Positions 9,584-18,187 are shown, counted from the stretch's first letter. The stretch: 64,000 nt of DNA from Thalassospira mesophila (GCF_002115755.1 NZ_JFKA01000004.1:62001-126000), one strand, 5' to 3'. Program-made: numbers and translations. Notes: a model not told the origin generated them from the sequence alone.

Positions 9584-10144
9584 ATGACAACGTCAACTAC
9601 CATGACCACGCTCATATCCACACCCACACCCTCACCCTCGGCCCGGCTTGAAACGCCGCGCCTTGTTCTTGAACCGTTTGGTTTACCAGAACATATAAAG
9701 GCATGGTGCGAAATGGACATGGATGCCGATATCATGCGCCACATTCGCCCGCCCAGCCCCGATATGGCCAATGCGCGTGCCCGGCTGGCACAGGCCGATG
9801 GCGGCACCCCGGCCATTGTCGGCAATTGGGGTGTGCGCGAAAAAGAAAGCAACATCATTGTTGGCCGTGCCCTGTTACGCTGGCTGGCGGATGATAGCAG
9901 CGTTGAAATTGGCTATCGGTTAAACAAGATATGCTGGGGTAAGGGATATGCATCGGAACTGGCGCAAAGAATTGTTGTGCATGGTTTTGAAACATTGAGA
10001 CTGCCCGCGATTTGCGGGGTATATCACCCGGCCAATCTGGCCTCGCGCAGGGTTCTGGAAAAATGCGGCATGGTCGATGCTGGCACCACAAACACCCACG
10101 GCGGATCTGCCAAACCGGTTATGAGAATAACCGCGACCGACTGA
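9584..10144 (+). CDS. GNAT-family N-acetyltransferase (first of tandem pair)
   Basis: A 186-residue RimJ/RimL-like acetyltransferase that would transfer acetyl from acetyl-CoA to an amine. Evidence is the N-terminal LETPRLVLEPFGLPEH, the acetyl-CoA-binding WGKGYASELAQRIV, and the C-terminal NLASRRVLEKCGMVDAG. It begins 12 bases after ubiG and could be read through from it. An in-frame ATG at 9602 is an alternative start. It resembles the next gene along its whole length, indicating local duplication. Substrate unknown. Confidence 0.82.
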   Translation: MTTSTTMTTLISTPTPSPSARLETPRLVLEPFGLPEHIKAWCEMDMDADIMRHIRPPSPDMANARARLAQADGGTPAIVGNWGVREKESNIIVGRALLRWLADDSSVEIGYRLNKICWGKGYASELAQRIVVHGFETLRLPAICGVYHPANLASRRVLEKCGMVDAGTTNTHGGSAKPVMRITATD

Positions 10145-10205
10145 AAGAACGGGCCAACAAAAACGTTTGCCTGATACAATCAACACGGATCAGGAAAAAC
10201 CGAAA

Positions 10206-10751
10206 ATGACCCAACCAACCTTGACCACCAAACGCTTGCTGCTAGAACCGTTTGGCGAAGCCCATGTGCCCGCCCTGGCGCGCGCCGATATGGATGCACG
10301 GGTAATGCGCTATATTCGCGCACCCAGCCCCGATTACGAAGCCGCCAAAGCCCGCATTCGCGAAATCCTGATCCGCGATGATGGCCAACAAGGCGTATGG
10401 GGGGTCCGTTTGCGCGACACCAGCCAGATCATCGGTCTGGGCATTTTGCGCCCGCTGCCCGATGACAGCGATGTCGAGGTCGGTTATCGCCTGTTGGTGC
10501 CCCATTGGGGCAAAGGTTATGCCACCGAAATCGCCAGATGCCTGATCGATTACGGGTTTGGCACCCTGAAACTGCCCGGCATTGTGGCAACATTTGATGC
10601 CGAAAATGACGCATCGCGCCATGTTCTGACCAAATGCGGCTTGCGCGACGATGGCACTACAACCGCCTATCACGCCACCGGCACCCCGTTGGTCCGCCTG
10701 AACATTGAAAACTGGCCCGGCGAAACCGCCAATCTGGCACCAGCCACCTGA
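10206..10751 (+). CDS. GNAT-family N-acetyltransferase (second of tandem pair)
   Basis: A 181-residue RimJ/RimL-like acetyltransferase, paralogous to the preceding gene: both share LTTKRLLLEPFGEAH / LETPRLVLEPFGLPEH, MDADIMRHIRPPSPD / MDARVMRYIRAPSPD and the WGKGYA CoA-binding block. The ATG at 10206 aligns with the paralogue's domain start and is preferred to a TTG 39 bases upstream. Substrate unknown. Convergent with the DUF1178 gene. Confidence 0.82.
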   Translation: MTQPTLTTKRLLLEPFGEAHVPALARADMDARVMRYIRAPSPDYEAAKARIREILIRDDGQQGVWGVRLRDTSQIIGLGILRPLPDDSDVEVGYRLLVPHWGKGYATEIARCLIDYGFGTLKLPGIVATFDAENDASRHVLTKCGLRDDGTTTAYHATGTPLVRLNIENWPGETANLAPAT

Positions 10752-10829
10752 TACCACCTTGACCTGCGGCGGAGCATTTTGGTGTTAAAGGCGTGGGTCT
10801 GCGGAACGGACTGATCGCACAGCAAGCTG

Positions 10830-11267
10830 TCAGTTCTTTTTGGCTTTGTCGTCCGCCCACGGCAAGGCATGCACATCAATGCCTTCATCGACCAGTTCCA
10901 CGGCTTCCTTAACGGTGGCTTCGCCGTAAATGCCGCGTTTTTCGGTTTCACCGTAATGGATCTTGCGGGCTTCCTCGGCAAAGCCGGTGCCAACATTTTC
11001 GCAGTTGCTTTCAACTTGCTGGCGCAGTTCGGTTAAAACCTTGTGGGTCGCCTCGGCAAGGGCAACTTTTTTGCGATTTTCCGCCGCTGTTTCCTTTTGC
11101 CGCGAGGTCCGCAGGCGCGGTGCCATCAGGGCCTTGCTTACCTGATCAGACCCGCATATCGGGCAGGAAAGCTCGCCACTTGTCGATTGCACCTCGTAGG
11201 TCGCACTGTCGCGAAACCAGCCTTCAAATTCGTGGTCATGGTTACATTTTAATTGAAACAGAATCAT
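10830..11267 (-). CDS. DUF1178 family protein (zinc-ribbon-like N-terminus)
   Basis: A 145-residue protein of the DUF1178 family, of unknown biochemical function. It begins MILFQLKCNHDHEFEGWFRDS and has a second cysteine pair in SCPICGSDQV, so C8 and this pair could form a small zinc ribbon. The middle is a charged helical stretch and the C-terminal block KIHYGETEKRGIYGEATVKEA is conserved in the family. In many Alphaproteobacteria this gene neighbours nitrilase, grxC and ubiG, all present in this window. Confidence 0.85.
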   Translation of the reverse strand: MILFQLKCNHDHEFEGWFRDSATYEVQSTSGELSCPICGSDQVSKALMAPRLRTSRQKETAAENRKKVALAEATHKVLTELRQQVESNCENVGTGFAEEARKIHYGETEKRGIYGEATVKEAVELVDEGIDVHALPWADDKAKKN

Positions 11268-11769
11268 GATTGCGTCTGGTCAAGTCGTGTTAAAGGTCTG
11301 TGAATAAAAAGGGTCATTGCCGATATATGGCGATTTTATCGAAAAAGACCAGCACTACCATGCAAACGACCCGTGATTTCGCAACCGGTCCATAACGATA
11401 GCCCGCATACAGGCCCCTGCAGGTCAGAATTGTCCGTCAAGTTCACCCGAAAAATAGACTGGTCCGGCGGGCTGCCCTGCCAAACATCTCCAACACAGCC
11501 CGCAACCCTGCGTTAAACCGGCAAAAATACACAACAACAGATGCCGGAATATTCGCGCCACGGGCGTCGCGACGCCAATATGAAATTTCGCGCGATTATC
11601 CACATTTTAGCTCCAATCTATTGGATGAATTGTCGATTACAACAAACAACCAAAGATGGAATAATTCCTTTTAACAGCACGAGTGTGAACCAGTTCACAT
11701 ATCAACGCGAAATCCGAAATTAATTAAGCATTTTAAATATATTAAACATTTGAATAATTCCGAAATCCA
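11268..11769. other. Gene-free AT-rich intergenic region upstream of the Pho promoter
   Basis: About 500 bases between divergent DUF1178 and phoA. The only open frames are short and lack homology features or ribosome-binding sites. The half nearest phoA (11580-11769) is clearly more AT-rich than its surroundings, as expected upstream of a regulated promoter. No RNA gene recognised. Confidence 0.5.
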
Positions 11770-11825
11770 TTGTCACCATGCGATAACTTTTTTGTCACGG
11801 AACTGTTGCACAGACTTCCTATAAT
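11770..11825 (+). promoter_or_regulatory. Pho box array (four 11-bp units) and -10 box of phoA
   Basis: Four consecutive 11-base units start at 11770, 11781, 11792 and 11803. The first and third begin TTGTCAC and the second and fourth are degenerate (CGATAAC, CTGTTGC). This 11-bp spacing of TGTCA-like half-sites is the known PhoB binding arrangement. A perfect TATAAT stands at 11820-11825, and there is no canonical -35, as expected for PhoB-activated promoters. The gene downstream is alkaline phosphatase. Confidence 0.78.
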
Positions 11826-11883
11826 CCCGTCGCGAACCGAGGGGGTATTTCCCCCTTTATTGTTTCACAAGGGGGTAAAATTG

Positions 11884-13371
11884 ATGAAACGCGTTCTTTG
11901 GGCTACCGCACTTGCAAGCAGCATGTGTTCTACCGCAGCTTTCGCTGCCGACAAATTGCCGCAGGCTGAAAATCCGTATTACACGGCTGCTCAGCAGGAA
12001 TTGCAGTTGAAACTTGCTGACAAGCCGAACACCAACAAAGCCAAAAACATCATTCTGTTTGTTGGCGATGGCATGAGCATCCCGACGGTCACCGCAGCGC
12101 GCATCTTTGAAGGCCAGCAGCGCGGTGTCGAAGGCGAAACCAACAGCCTGATATTTGGTCAGTTCCCCAATGTGGCCCTGTCAAAAACCTACACCAATGA
12201 TGCCCAGATCGCTGACTCGGCACCGACCGCATCGGCCATGATGAGCGGTGTTAAATCAAACAACGGCACCATCGGTGTTTCGGGCGATGTCAAACGGGGC
12301 GACTGTGCCGCACAGCTTAAAATGCCGACCGTCTCTCTGGCAGAACGCGCCGAACTTCTGGGCATGTCAACCGGTGTGGTTTCCACCGCGCGGCTGACCC
12401 ACGCCACCCCGGCTGCCACCTATGTTCACACCGCAGACCGTGACTGGGAAAGCGATGCTGACCTGTCGGAAGATGCCAAAAAGAACGGCTGCCCCGATAT
12501 CGCATCGCAGCTTGTGGCATGGGCACCGGGTGACGGTTTTGAAGTTGCCTTTGGTGGCGGTCGCCGCATGTTCCTCGATAAAACCATGGAAGACCCGGAA
12601 GACAAGGGCAAAACCGGCCAGCGTACCGATGGCCGCGATTTGACCGCCGAATGGGTAAAACGTTATGGCAATGACGGCGCATTTGTCTGGAACGAAGAAC
12701 AGTTCAAGGCGATTGACCCGGCCAAGACCAAACACGTTCTGGCCCTGTTTGACCGCTCGCACATGGAATATGAAGCCGACCGCGCCAAAGATGCCGGTGG
12801 CGAACCCAGCCTGGCCGAAATGACCGAAAAAGCCATCGACATGCTGTCGCAAAACGACAAGGGTTTCTTCCTGATGGTTGAAGCCGGTCGTATCGACCAT
12901 GCCCATCACGAAGGCAATGCTTTCCGCGCCCTCGAAGATACCGTGGCGTTAAACGATGCTGTTAAAATGGCCCTGTCGAAAGTGAAAACCGACGACACCC
13001 TTATCATTGTTACTGCCGATCACAGCCACACCATGACCATTTCGGGTTATGCATCGCGCGGCAACCCGATCCTTGGTCTTTCGGAAGAAAAAGGCGACGA
13101 CGGCAAACCCTACACCACCCTTGGCTACATGAACGGCCCGGGTGCGCTGAAAGACGAGTTGCGCGCCGATCTGAGCAATGTTGACACCCAGGACCCGGAC
13201 TTCCTGCAACAGGCCCTGGTGCCGATGAGCAGCGAAACCCACGCCGGTGACGACGTTGCCATTTTTGCAACCGGCCCGTCGGCCTATCTGTTCCACGGTG
13301 TTGTTGAACAGAACTTCATCTATCACGTCATGGATTACGCCGCCCAGGTTGAAAGCCAACTGGCAAAGTAA
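11884..13371 (+). CDS. phoA: Secreted alkaline phosphatase (PhoA family)
   Basis: A periplasmic phosphomonoesterase that releases phosphate from organic esters under phosphate limitation. From the ATG at 11884, preceded by a purine-rich AAGGGGG, it begins with a signal peptide cleaved after about residue 21 (MCSTAAFA-ADK). Catalytic features are the metal ligand in LFVGDGMS, the nucleophile Ser112 in DSAPTASAM, metal ligands in VEAGRIDHAHHEGNA and VTADHSHTM, and the C-terminal ETHAGDDVAIFATG. At 495 residues it fits the classical alkaline phosphatase fold. It lies directly downstream of a Pho box, so induction by PhoB-PhoR is expected. Confidence 0.95.
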   Translation: MKRVLWATALASSMCSTAAFAADKLPQAENPYYTAAQQELQLKLADKPNTNKAKNIILFVGDGMSIPTVTAARIFEGQQRGVEGETNSLIFGQFPNVALSKTYTNDAQIADSAPTASAMMSGVKSNNGTIGVSGDVKRGDCAAQLKMPTVSLAERAELLGMSTGVVSTARLTHATPAATYVHTADRDWESDADLSEDAKKNGCPDIASQLVAWAPGDGFEVAFGGGRRMFLDKTMEDPEDKGKTGQRTDGRDLTAEWVKRYGNDGAFVWNEEQFKAIDPAKTKHVLALFDRSHMEYEADRAKDAGGEPSLAEMTEKAIDMLSQNDKGFFLMVEAGRIDHAHHEGNAFRALEDTVALNDAVKMALSKVKTDDTLIIVTADHSHTMTISGYASRGNPILGLSEEKGDDGKPYTTLGYMNGPGALKDELRADLSNVDTQDPDFLQQALVPMSSETHAGDDVAIFATGPSAYLFHGVVEQNFIYHVMDYAAQVESQLAK

Positions 13372-13393
13372 GCCCGGCGATTTTGATCTTGCA

Positions 13394-13422
13394 AAACCGG
13401 CCGCAACCAGTGCGGCCGGTTT
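13394..13422 (+). terminator. Terminator-like hairpin after phoA
   Basis: A 12-bp stem (AAACCGGCCGCA at 13394-13405, TGCGGCCGGTTT at 13411-13422) with a 5-base loop, followed by a weak T-containing tail. It may end phoA transcription or only reduce read-through into the ABC module. Confidence 0.65.
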
Positions 13423-13443
13423 CCTCATTTGGAGGTTTGGGAA

Positions 13444-13884
13444 ATGACTTGTGATCGTCGTTCATTTTTGGCCGGTGGCAGTGCCGCCCTGTTGGGCCTG
13501 ATGGCGTCCATTCCGATGGCCCGCGCCGCCGAAAGCCTTAAAATCCGCGACATTTACAAAACCCAGGACGAATTTTCCGCCACCGCCAAAAAACTTGTCG
13601 GAAAACGCATCGAAATTCCCGGCTTTATGGCCCCGCCGCTTAAGGCCGATGCCAATTTTTTTGTCCTGACCAAACGCCCGATGTCGGTGTGCCCGTTTTG
13701 CGAAACCAGTGCCGACTGGCCGATTGATATTGTGTTTGTCCGCATGCGCGAAAAACTCGATGCCGTTCGCTTCAACCGCCCCATCATCACAAAGGGTGTT
13801 TTGGAACTGGGCGTTGCCAAAGATCAGGAGACCGGATTTGTCAGCCTCGTCCGACTTGTCGACGCCAGTTTCGAAATCGTCTGA
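13444..13884 (+). CDS. Tat-exported periplasmic protein with CxxC motif, partner of the adjacent ABC system
   Basis: A 146-residue exported protein. The N-terminus has a twin-arginine signal (DRRSFLAGGSAALLGLMASIPMARA) with cleavage after about residue 30. The mature part begins as AESLKIRDIYK and contains KRIEIPGFMAPPLK, FFVLTKRPMSVCPFCE (a CPFC pair) and a C-terminal beta region. This resembles the DUF3299-type proteins found beside LolD/FtsX-like transporters in zinc-regulated loci such as Vibrio zrg; that link is from memory and inferred. Start at 13444 follows GGAGG at 13431-13435. The next gene begins inside its 3' end. Confidence 0.7.
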   Translation: MTCDRRSFLAGGSAALLGLMASIPMARAAESLKIRDIYKTQDEFSATAKKLVGKRIEIPGFMAPPLKADANFFVLTKRPMSVCPFCETSADWPIDIVFVRMREKLDAVRFNRPIITKGVLELGVAKDQETGFVSLVRLVDASFEIV

Positions 13885-14614
13885 GCCCGCCGCCGGATCG
13901 ACCGGCGAGGGTACAAGCAAGGGCACAAGCAAAAGCCCGGCCCTTGAAATAATCGATTTGTCGCTTGGCTTTGGCAAACAGGCCGCGCCAATCCTGTCGC
14001 TGCCCCATCTGGCAATTGCGCCGGGCACGTTGTTGGGCGTTGCCGGGCCGTCGGGGTCGGGTAAATCATCGCTGCTTTATTTGTTAAGCGGTCTTTTGCG
14101 GCCCACCAAAGGCTCGGTTCATTGGGGCGATACCGATTTAACCTCGCTGTCCGAAGGGGCCTGTGATGGCTGGCGACGTCGGCATGTCGGTTTTATTTTT
14201 CAGGATTTCCACCTGATCGGCGAACTGGCCCCGCTGGAAAATGTGTTGCTGCCTGCCGGTTTTCACGGCTGGCGCATTCCTGCCGATTTACGCAAGCGCG
14301 CAACCACCCTGCTTGATCTGGTCGGGGTGCCCACCAATCGCGGCTCGGTCGCCGATTTATCGCGCGGGGAACAGCAACGGGTTGCCATTGCCCGTGCGCT
14401 TTTGTTCGATCCACCCATTTTACTGGCCGACGAACCCACCGCCAGCCTTGATGCCGTTGCCGCCGATAATTGCGCCGACATCCTGTTTGCCAATGCCCGT
14501 GAAAATAACCGCACGCTGATTGTTGTCAGCCACGATCACACCGTGATCGACCGTTGTGCGCGCGTTCTTCATTTTGACAAAGGCCGGCTTTTAACCAAAA
14601 CAGAGGCCGCATGA
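13838..14614 (+). CDS. ABC transporter ATP-binding protein (LolD/MacB type)
   Basis: This 258-residue ATPase couples ATP hydrolysis to the adjacent FtsX-like permease. It has Walker A GPSGSGKSS, the Q-loop FIFQDFHLIGEL, the signature DLSRGEQQRVAIARAL, Walker B ILLADEPTASLD and the H-loop VVSHDH. The reading frame extends upstream into the preceding gene. The likely start is a TTG at 13838, eight bases after AGGAG, giving a 47-base overlap; TTG at 13856 is another option. The first 30 residues are Ser/Thr-rich and lack similarity. Overlaps the permease gene by 4 bases. Confidence 0.88.
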   Translation: MSASSDLSTPVSKSSEPAAGSTGEGTSKGTSKSPALEIIDLSLGFGKQAAPILSLPHLAIAPGTLLGVAGPSGSGKSSLLYLLSGLLRPTKGSVHWGDTDLTSLSEGACDGWRRRHVGFIFQDFHLIGELAPLENVLLPAGFHGWRIPADLRKRATTLLDLVGVPTNRGSVADLSRGEQQRVAIARALLFDPPILLADEPTASLDAVAADNCADILFANARENNRTLIVVSHDHTVIDRCARVLHFDKGRLLTKTEAA

Positions 14615-15960
14615 ACCCGTTTCCCATCGTTTTCGCCAGCCTGCGCCGCCATTGGGTGATGAATATCCTGTTTATCGCCCTTATTGCCGTGGCCGTGGCC
14701 ATTGGTGTGGGCATTACCGCGCAGGAACGCGCCCTGCGACAGGGCAGCGCCCATGCCGCCGACAAATTCGACATTCTGGTGGCTGCCCCGGGCAGCCATA
14801 CCGACATTGTCATGAACACCATTTTCCTGCGCCCCTCGGCGGTGAACCTGCTGGAAGGGCCGATATGGTCAAAACTGCTAAATGACGACCGGGTCGATTT
14901 TGCCGCCCCGCTGGCCTTTGGCGATTCGTGGCAGGACCACAGCATCATTGGCTCTACCGCACAATTTATCGACTATCTTTCCGGTGGCTTGCGCGATGGT
15001 GCCATGTTTGCCGACCACGAAGAAGCCGTGATCGGCGCTGCCATCCCGCTTGAGATTGGCGACACGTTTGAGCCCGCCCACGGACACGGTTTTGAAGCCG
15101 AAGAACATCATCATCACGGCGTTAACATCACCGTTGTTGGGCGCATGCACGCCACGGGCACCCCGTGGGACAGCGCCATTATTGTGCCGGTCGAACAGGT
15201 GTGGGAGGTTCATTCGCTTTCCGCCGGGCATGCAGAAAGCGATCATGATGAAGACCATGACCATGCGGCCACTGGCAGCGAAGACCATGCGGATCATGAC
15301 GTTCATGACGACCATGATGGCGATACCGCACATGAACATGAAGACGATCACGATCATGATCATGATCATGATCATGGCCATGAAACCGTAAAACTTGGCC
15401 CGCCCTTTGACGGGGTTGACCTGCCCGGTGTTCCGGCAATGGTGGTACATCCCAAATCCATCGCCGGGGCCTATGGCATCAGGTCAAGCTATCGCACCGA
15501 CCACAGCACAGCGTTTTTTCCCGCCGAAGTCCTGATTGAGATGTATCAGATGCTGGGCAATGCGGGCACCGTCATGCGCTGGATGGCGCTGGGCACGCAG
15601 GCATTGGTGGTGGCCGCCATTTTGGCTGCGGTGCTGGCCCTCATGCAAATTTACCGCAAACAGTTTGCCGTCTTGCGCGCTCTTGGTGCGCCGCGCAGCT
15701 ATATTTTCGGCTCGATCTGGCTTTATGTGGCGATATTGGTGGTCTTTGGTGCCGCCATCGGGCTGGCGCTGGGCTGGGCTATGGCGCAGGCCGTATCACA
15801 GGTTTTCACCGCCGAAACCGGCATGGCGATGACCGCCACCATTGGCCGGCCGGAACTAGGCCTTGCCGCTGGTTTTGTGATTATCGGCTTTGCCCTGGCC
15901 CTGGTCCCGGCCTTTATGCTCTATCGCAAACCGGTGGTCGAAGCCTTGCGCGGGTCATAA
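14611..15960 (+). CDS. FtsX/MacB-like ABC permease with His/Asp-rich periplasmic loop
   Basis: A 449-residue permease with one N-terminal helix (MNILFIALIAVAVAIGVGI), a large periplasmic domain and three C-terminal helices, the MacB/LolE topology; the conserved QIYRKQFAVLRALGAPRSYI FtsX block is present. Residues 207-258 hold 16 histidines among many Asp/Glu, and a further HHHH cluster lies near 166-169, a layout typical of metal-binding loops. Together with the Tat-exported partner and LolD-like ATPase this suggests transport or handling of a transition metal, probably zinc (inference). It could instead act on lipoproteins or an exported peptide. Ends before a bidirectional terminator. Confidence 0.87.
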   Translation: MNPFPIVFASLRRHWVMNILFIALIAVAVAIGVGITAQERALRQGSAHAADKFDILVAAPGSHTDIVMNTIFLRPSAVNLLEGPIWSKLLNDDRVDFAAPLAFGDSWQDHSIIGSTAQFIDYLSGGLRDGAMFADHEEAVIGAAIPLEIGDTFEPAHGHGFEAEEHHHHGVNITVVGRMHATGTPWDSAIIVPVEQVWEVHSLSAGHAESDHDEDHDHAATGSEDHADHDVHDDHDGDTAHEHEDDHDHDHDHDHGHETVKLGPPFDGVDLPGVPAMVVHPKSIAGAYGIRSSYRTDHSTAFFPAEVLIEMYQMLGNAGTVMRWMALGTQALVVAAILAAVLALMQIYRKQFAVLRALGAPRSYIFGSIWLYVAILVVFGAAIGLALGWAMAQAVSQVFTAETGMAMTATIGRPELGLAAGFVIIGFALALVPAFMLYRKPVVEALRGS

Positions 15961-15989
15961 CCGCACACCATTAATCCGGCGCAAAACAC

Positions 15990-16018
15990 AAAGGACCGGC
16001 CCCGAAAGCCGGTCCTTT
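15990..16018. terminator. Bidirectional terminator between ABC permease and nitrilase genes
   Basis: Perfect 11-bp stem (AAAGGACCGGC at 15990-16000, GCCGGTCCTTT at 16008-16018) with A-rich and T-rich flanks, placed between convergent genes. Confidence 0.85.
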
Positions 16019-16036
16019 ATTTTGTTAAAAGCACGC

Positions 16037-16861
16037 TCAGGCCGGGCTGTAATCGTGATCATTGCGCAAGGATGGCACCATGGCGCGAACTTCATTCACC
16101 CGTTCCAGATCAATTTCGGCGGTGATAAAGCCCGGTTCTGTGCCGCCATCGGCCAAAACAACACCCCACGGGTCGATAATCAATGAATGGCCAAATGTTT
16201 GCCGGTCGCCGGGGTGGTCGCCGCACTGGGCGGCGGCAATGACAAAACAGCCGGTTTCAATGGCGCGGGCGCGCAGCAATGTGTGCCAGTGCGCCTGCCC
16301 GGTAGTGCGGGTAAAGGCGGCGGGTATGGTTAACACCGTTGCGCCCGCCTTGGCATAACCGCGAAACAAATGCGGAAACCGCACATCATAACAAATCGCC
16401 AAACCGATATTGGCCTGATCGGTTTTAACCAGCCGGGCGGCATCGCCGGGGCGAAAGGTTTTGCTTTCGCGGTAAGACTCGCCATTGGCGAGGTCCACAT
16501 CAAACATGTGGATTTTATCATACGATGTCAGAACCGTGCCATCCGGGCCAATCGCATAACAGCGGTTGGCAACACGGTCTTCACCCGGCACGCTAACGTG
16601 CAAGGAGCCGACAATCAGTGTGCTTTCAAGCTCGCGCGCCAGATCACTGAAAAACGCCAGTGCCGGATGATCCTGTTCGCCAAAGGCAGCCGCACGCACC
16701 TTGTCGCCACCAAACGACATCATCGATACATTTTCGGGAAAGGTAATGAACCGCGCCCCGGCCGCATGGGCATCGCGCGCATAAACCGCCGCGCGCGCCA
16801 GATTGTCATGCATGTCATCGCGGCTGTTTACCTGAACACAGGCTGCGGTAAAACGGGTCAT
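16037..16861 (-). CDS. Nitrilase-superfamily amidohydrolase (Nit1/Nit2-like, omega-amidase or deaminated-glutathione amidase)
   Basis: A 274-residue carbon-nitrogen hydrolase. The catalytic triad is visible: Glu43 (FITFPENVSMM), Lys116 (SYDKIHMFD) and Cys157 (LAICYDVRFP). The segment DVDLANGESYRESKTFRPGD is typical of the Nit branch that hydrolyses deaminated glutathione or omega-amides, a metabolite-repair role. It lies downstream of grxC, an arrangement common in Alphaproteobacteria, and fits a link to glutathione metabolism. Start at ATG 16861. A terminator separates it from grxC. Confidence 0.88.
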   Translation of the reverse strand: MTRFTAACVQVNSRDDMHDNLARAAVYARDAHAAGARFITFPENVSMMSFGGDKVRAAAFGEQDHPALAFFSDLARELESTLIVGSLHVSVPGEDRVANRCYAIGPDGTVLTSYDKIHMFDVDLANGESYRESKTFRPGDAARLVKTDQANIGLAICYDVRFPHLFRGYAKAGATVLTIPAAFTRTTGQAHWHTLLRARAIETGCFVIAAAQCGDHPGDRQTFGHSLIIDPWGVVLADGGTEPGFITAEIDLERVNEVRAMVPSLRNDHDYSPA

Positions 16862-16944
16862 GGTGCATTCTCCTTATCCGGCGGGGCCGGTCATTATCGC
16901 TTTATTCAACAATAGGCAGTGAAAGCGGCAGGAGAAAGCCCAAA

Positions 16945-16984
16945 AACAAAAAAGGACGGCCCGCATTGTGCGCAGCCGCCCTTT
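16945..16984 (-). terminator. Terminator after grxC
   Basis: Stem AAAGGACGGC (16951-16960) with GCCGCCCTTT (16975-16984), one A-C mismatch, followed on the minus strand by a T run at 16953-16945. Lies about 30 bases after the grxC stop. Confidence 0.75.
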
Positions 16985-17011
16985 TAACGTTCGTGGCAAA
17001 GTTCGTATCGA

Positions 17012-17269
17012 TTAAGCCGACAGCATTTTATCCAGACCGCCCTTGGCGTTTAACGCCATCAGCTCGTCGCAGCCGCCAATATGCTGATCATTGATAAAGA
17101 TCTGCGGCACACTGGTTTTGCCACCGGCACGGTCCATCATTTCGCGCTTGCGGCGCGGTTCCATCATCACGTCGATCACGTCGTAATCAGCGTTTTTTTC
17201 ATCAAGCAACTTGCGCGCCCGCTTGCAATAGGGGCACCAGTCAGTTGCGTACACTTCAATTTTCGCCAT
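17012..17269 (-). CDS. grxC: Glutaredoxin 3
   Basis: An 85-residue dithiol glutaredoxin that reduces protein disulfides and glutathione mixed disulfides. The active site is CPYC at residues 12-15, the cis-proline and glutathione-binding segment is TSVPQIFINDQHIGGCDEL, and the length is typical. The ATG at 17269, preceded by AAAGGAA, is preferred to an upstream TTG. It stands between comF and nitrilase on the same strand, in the usual alphaproteobacterial order. Confidence 0.95.
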   Translation of the reverse strand: MAKIEVYATDWCPYCKRARKLLDEKNADYDVIDVMMEPRRKREMMDRAGGKTSVPQIFINDQHIGGCDELMALNAKGGLDKMLSA

Positions 17270-17350
17270 CAATTCAATTCCTTTTATTTCGGGCTCCTGA
17301 CCCGCAATATCCGTTTGTTAAGGGTTATATAGCAGATAATTTCCCGTTCG

Positions 17351-18187
17351 TCAGCGTACCACCCGCGCAATTGTGATCAGGTCTACCTGCATAGCTCCGG
17401 CTTTTTTCAACACATGTGCACAGGCTGCCGCCGTGGCCCCTGTTGTTAAAACATCATCCACCAGCACAATTTTGCGCCCGGCCACATCATATTTCGCCGC
17501 CATTTTGGCCGATATGGCAAAGGCCCCTTGCACCTCGCGCAGGCGCGAGGATCGCCCCAACCCGGCAAGGCTGCGGGTTTTGCGTTTGCGGGTGATTAAA
17601 TCGGGCGCGAACAAAATGCCGGTTTGTTTCGCCAGTGCCGCCGCCAACAGGCCCGACTGGTTATAACGACGCATCAATAACCGGCTGCGATGCAAAGGCA
17701 CTGGCACCAGCAATGCGGCATCGGGCCAAAAATCCTGCCCGGCCTGCATCATCCAGCGGGTTAACAGCGGGGTTAGATCGGTCCGGTCGCCATGTTTGTA
17801 GCGCAATACATAATCCCGGCTGCCATCATCATAAATCAGGGCGGCCCGGGCGCGGTCATAGGGCGGGATATGGCGCAAACACGGCCCGCACAAAACGCCC
17901 TCGGCAAAATTGCGTCCCTGTGCCGCCACGTCCTCTGCCGGGGCCAGCATTTCCACCGGCATTAATTCAAACGGGTAGCCACAACAGGCACAAAAAGGCG
18001 GCGACACAAACCGCAAGGCCGACCAGCAATCGGCACACAGGGCATGGGGCACATCGCTGATCATGCCGCAACCGCTGCACCGCGCAGGCAACAGCCCGCG
18101 CAACACTGCCCGCCAAACAGCAGTTCCCGCCCGCTTCAGGGACGGGCGATTGCGTGGCACATCCACTTGTTGTTCCAGATTATCCAT
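17351..18187 (-). CDS. comF: ComF-family phosphoribosyltransferase-like protein
   Basis: A 278-residue ComF/GntX-type protein, related to phosphoribosyltransferases and linked to DNA uptake or purine-like metabolism in other bacteria. The N-terminal zinc-binding cysteines occur as ARCSGCG, CADCW, FCACCG and CGPC. The Pribnow-like PRPP-binding loop is IVLVDDVLTTGAT near the C-terminus, with the upstream VPVPLHRSRLLMRRYNQS block typical of ComF. Start at ATG 18187; downstream gene is grxC. A 106-bp repeat copy lies upstream. Confidence 0.92.
   Translation of the reverse strand: MDNLEQQVDVPRNRPSLKRAGTAVWRAVLRGLLPARCSGCGMISDVPHALCADCWSALRFVSPPFCACCGYPFELMPVEMLAPAEDVAAQGRNFAEGVLCGPCLRHIPPYDRARAALIYDDGSRDYVLRYKHGDRTDLTPLLTRWMMQAGQDFWPDAALLVPVPLHRSRLLMRRYNQSGLLAAALAKQTGILFAPDLITRKRKTRSLAGLGRSSRLREVQGAFAISAKMAAKYDVAGRKIVLVDDVLTTGATAAACAHVLKKAGAMQVDLITIARVVR

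Noticed and set aside
11541..11723. Sixty-codon open frame upstream of phoA
   Set aside because: It lies in AT-rich promoter-proximal DNA, lacks a ribosome-binding site and has no recognisable domain.
15179..15450. His-rich open frames on the opposite strand of the ABC permease loop
   Set aside because: They mirror the His/Asp-rich repeat of the permease (CATGATC-type codons read as His/Asp on one strand and Met/Ile or His on the other), not separate genes.
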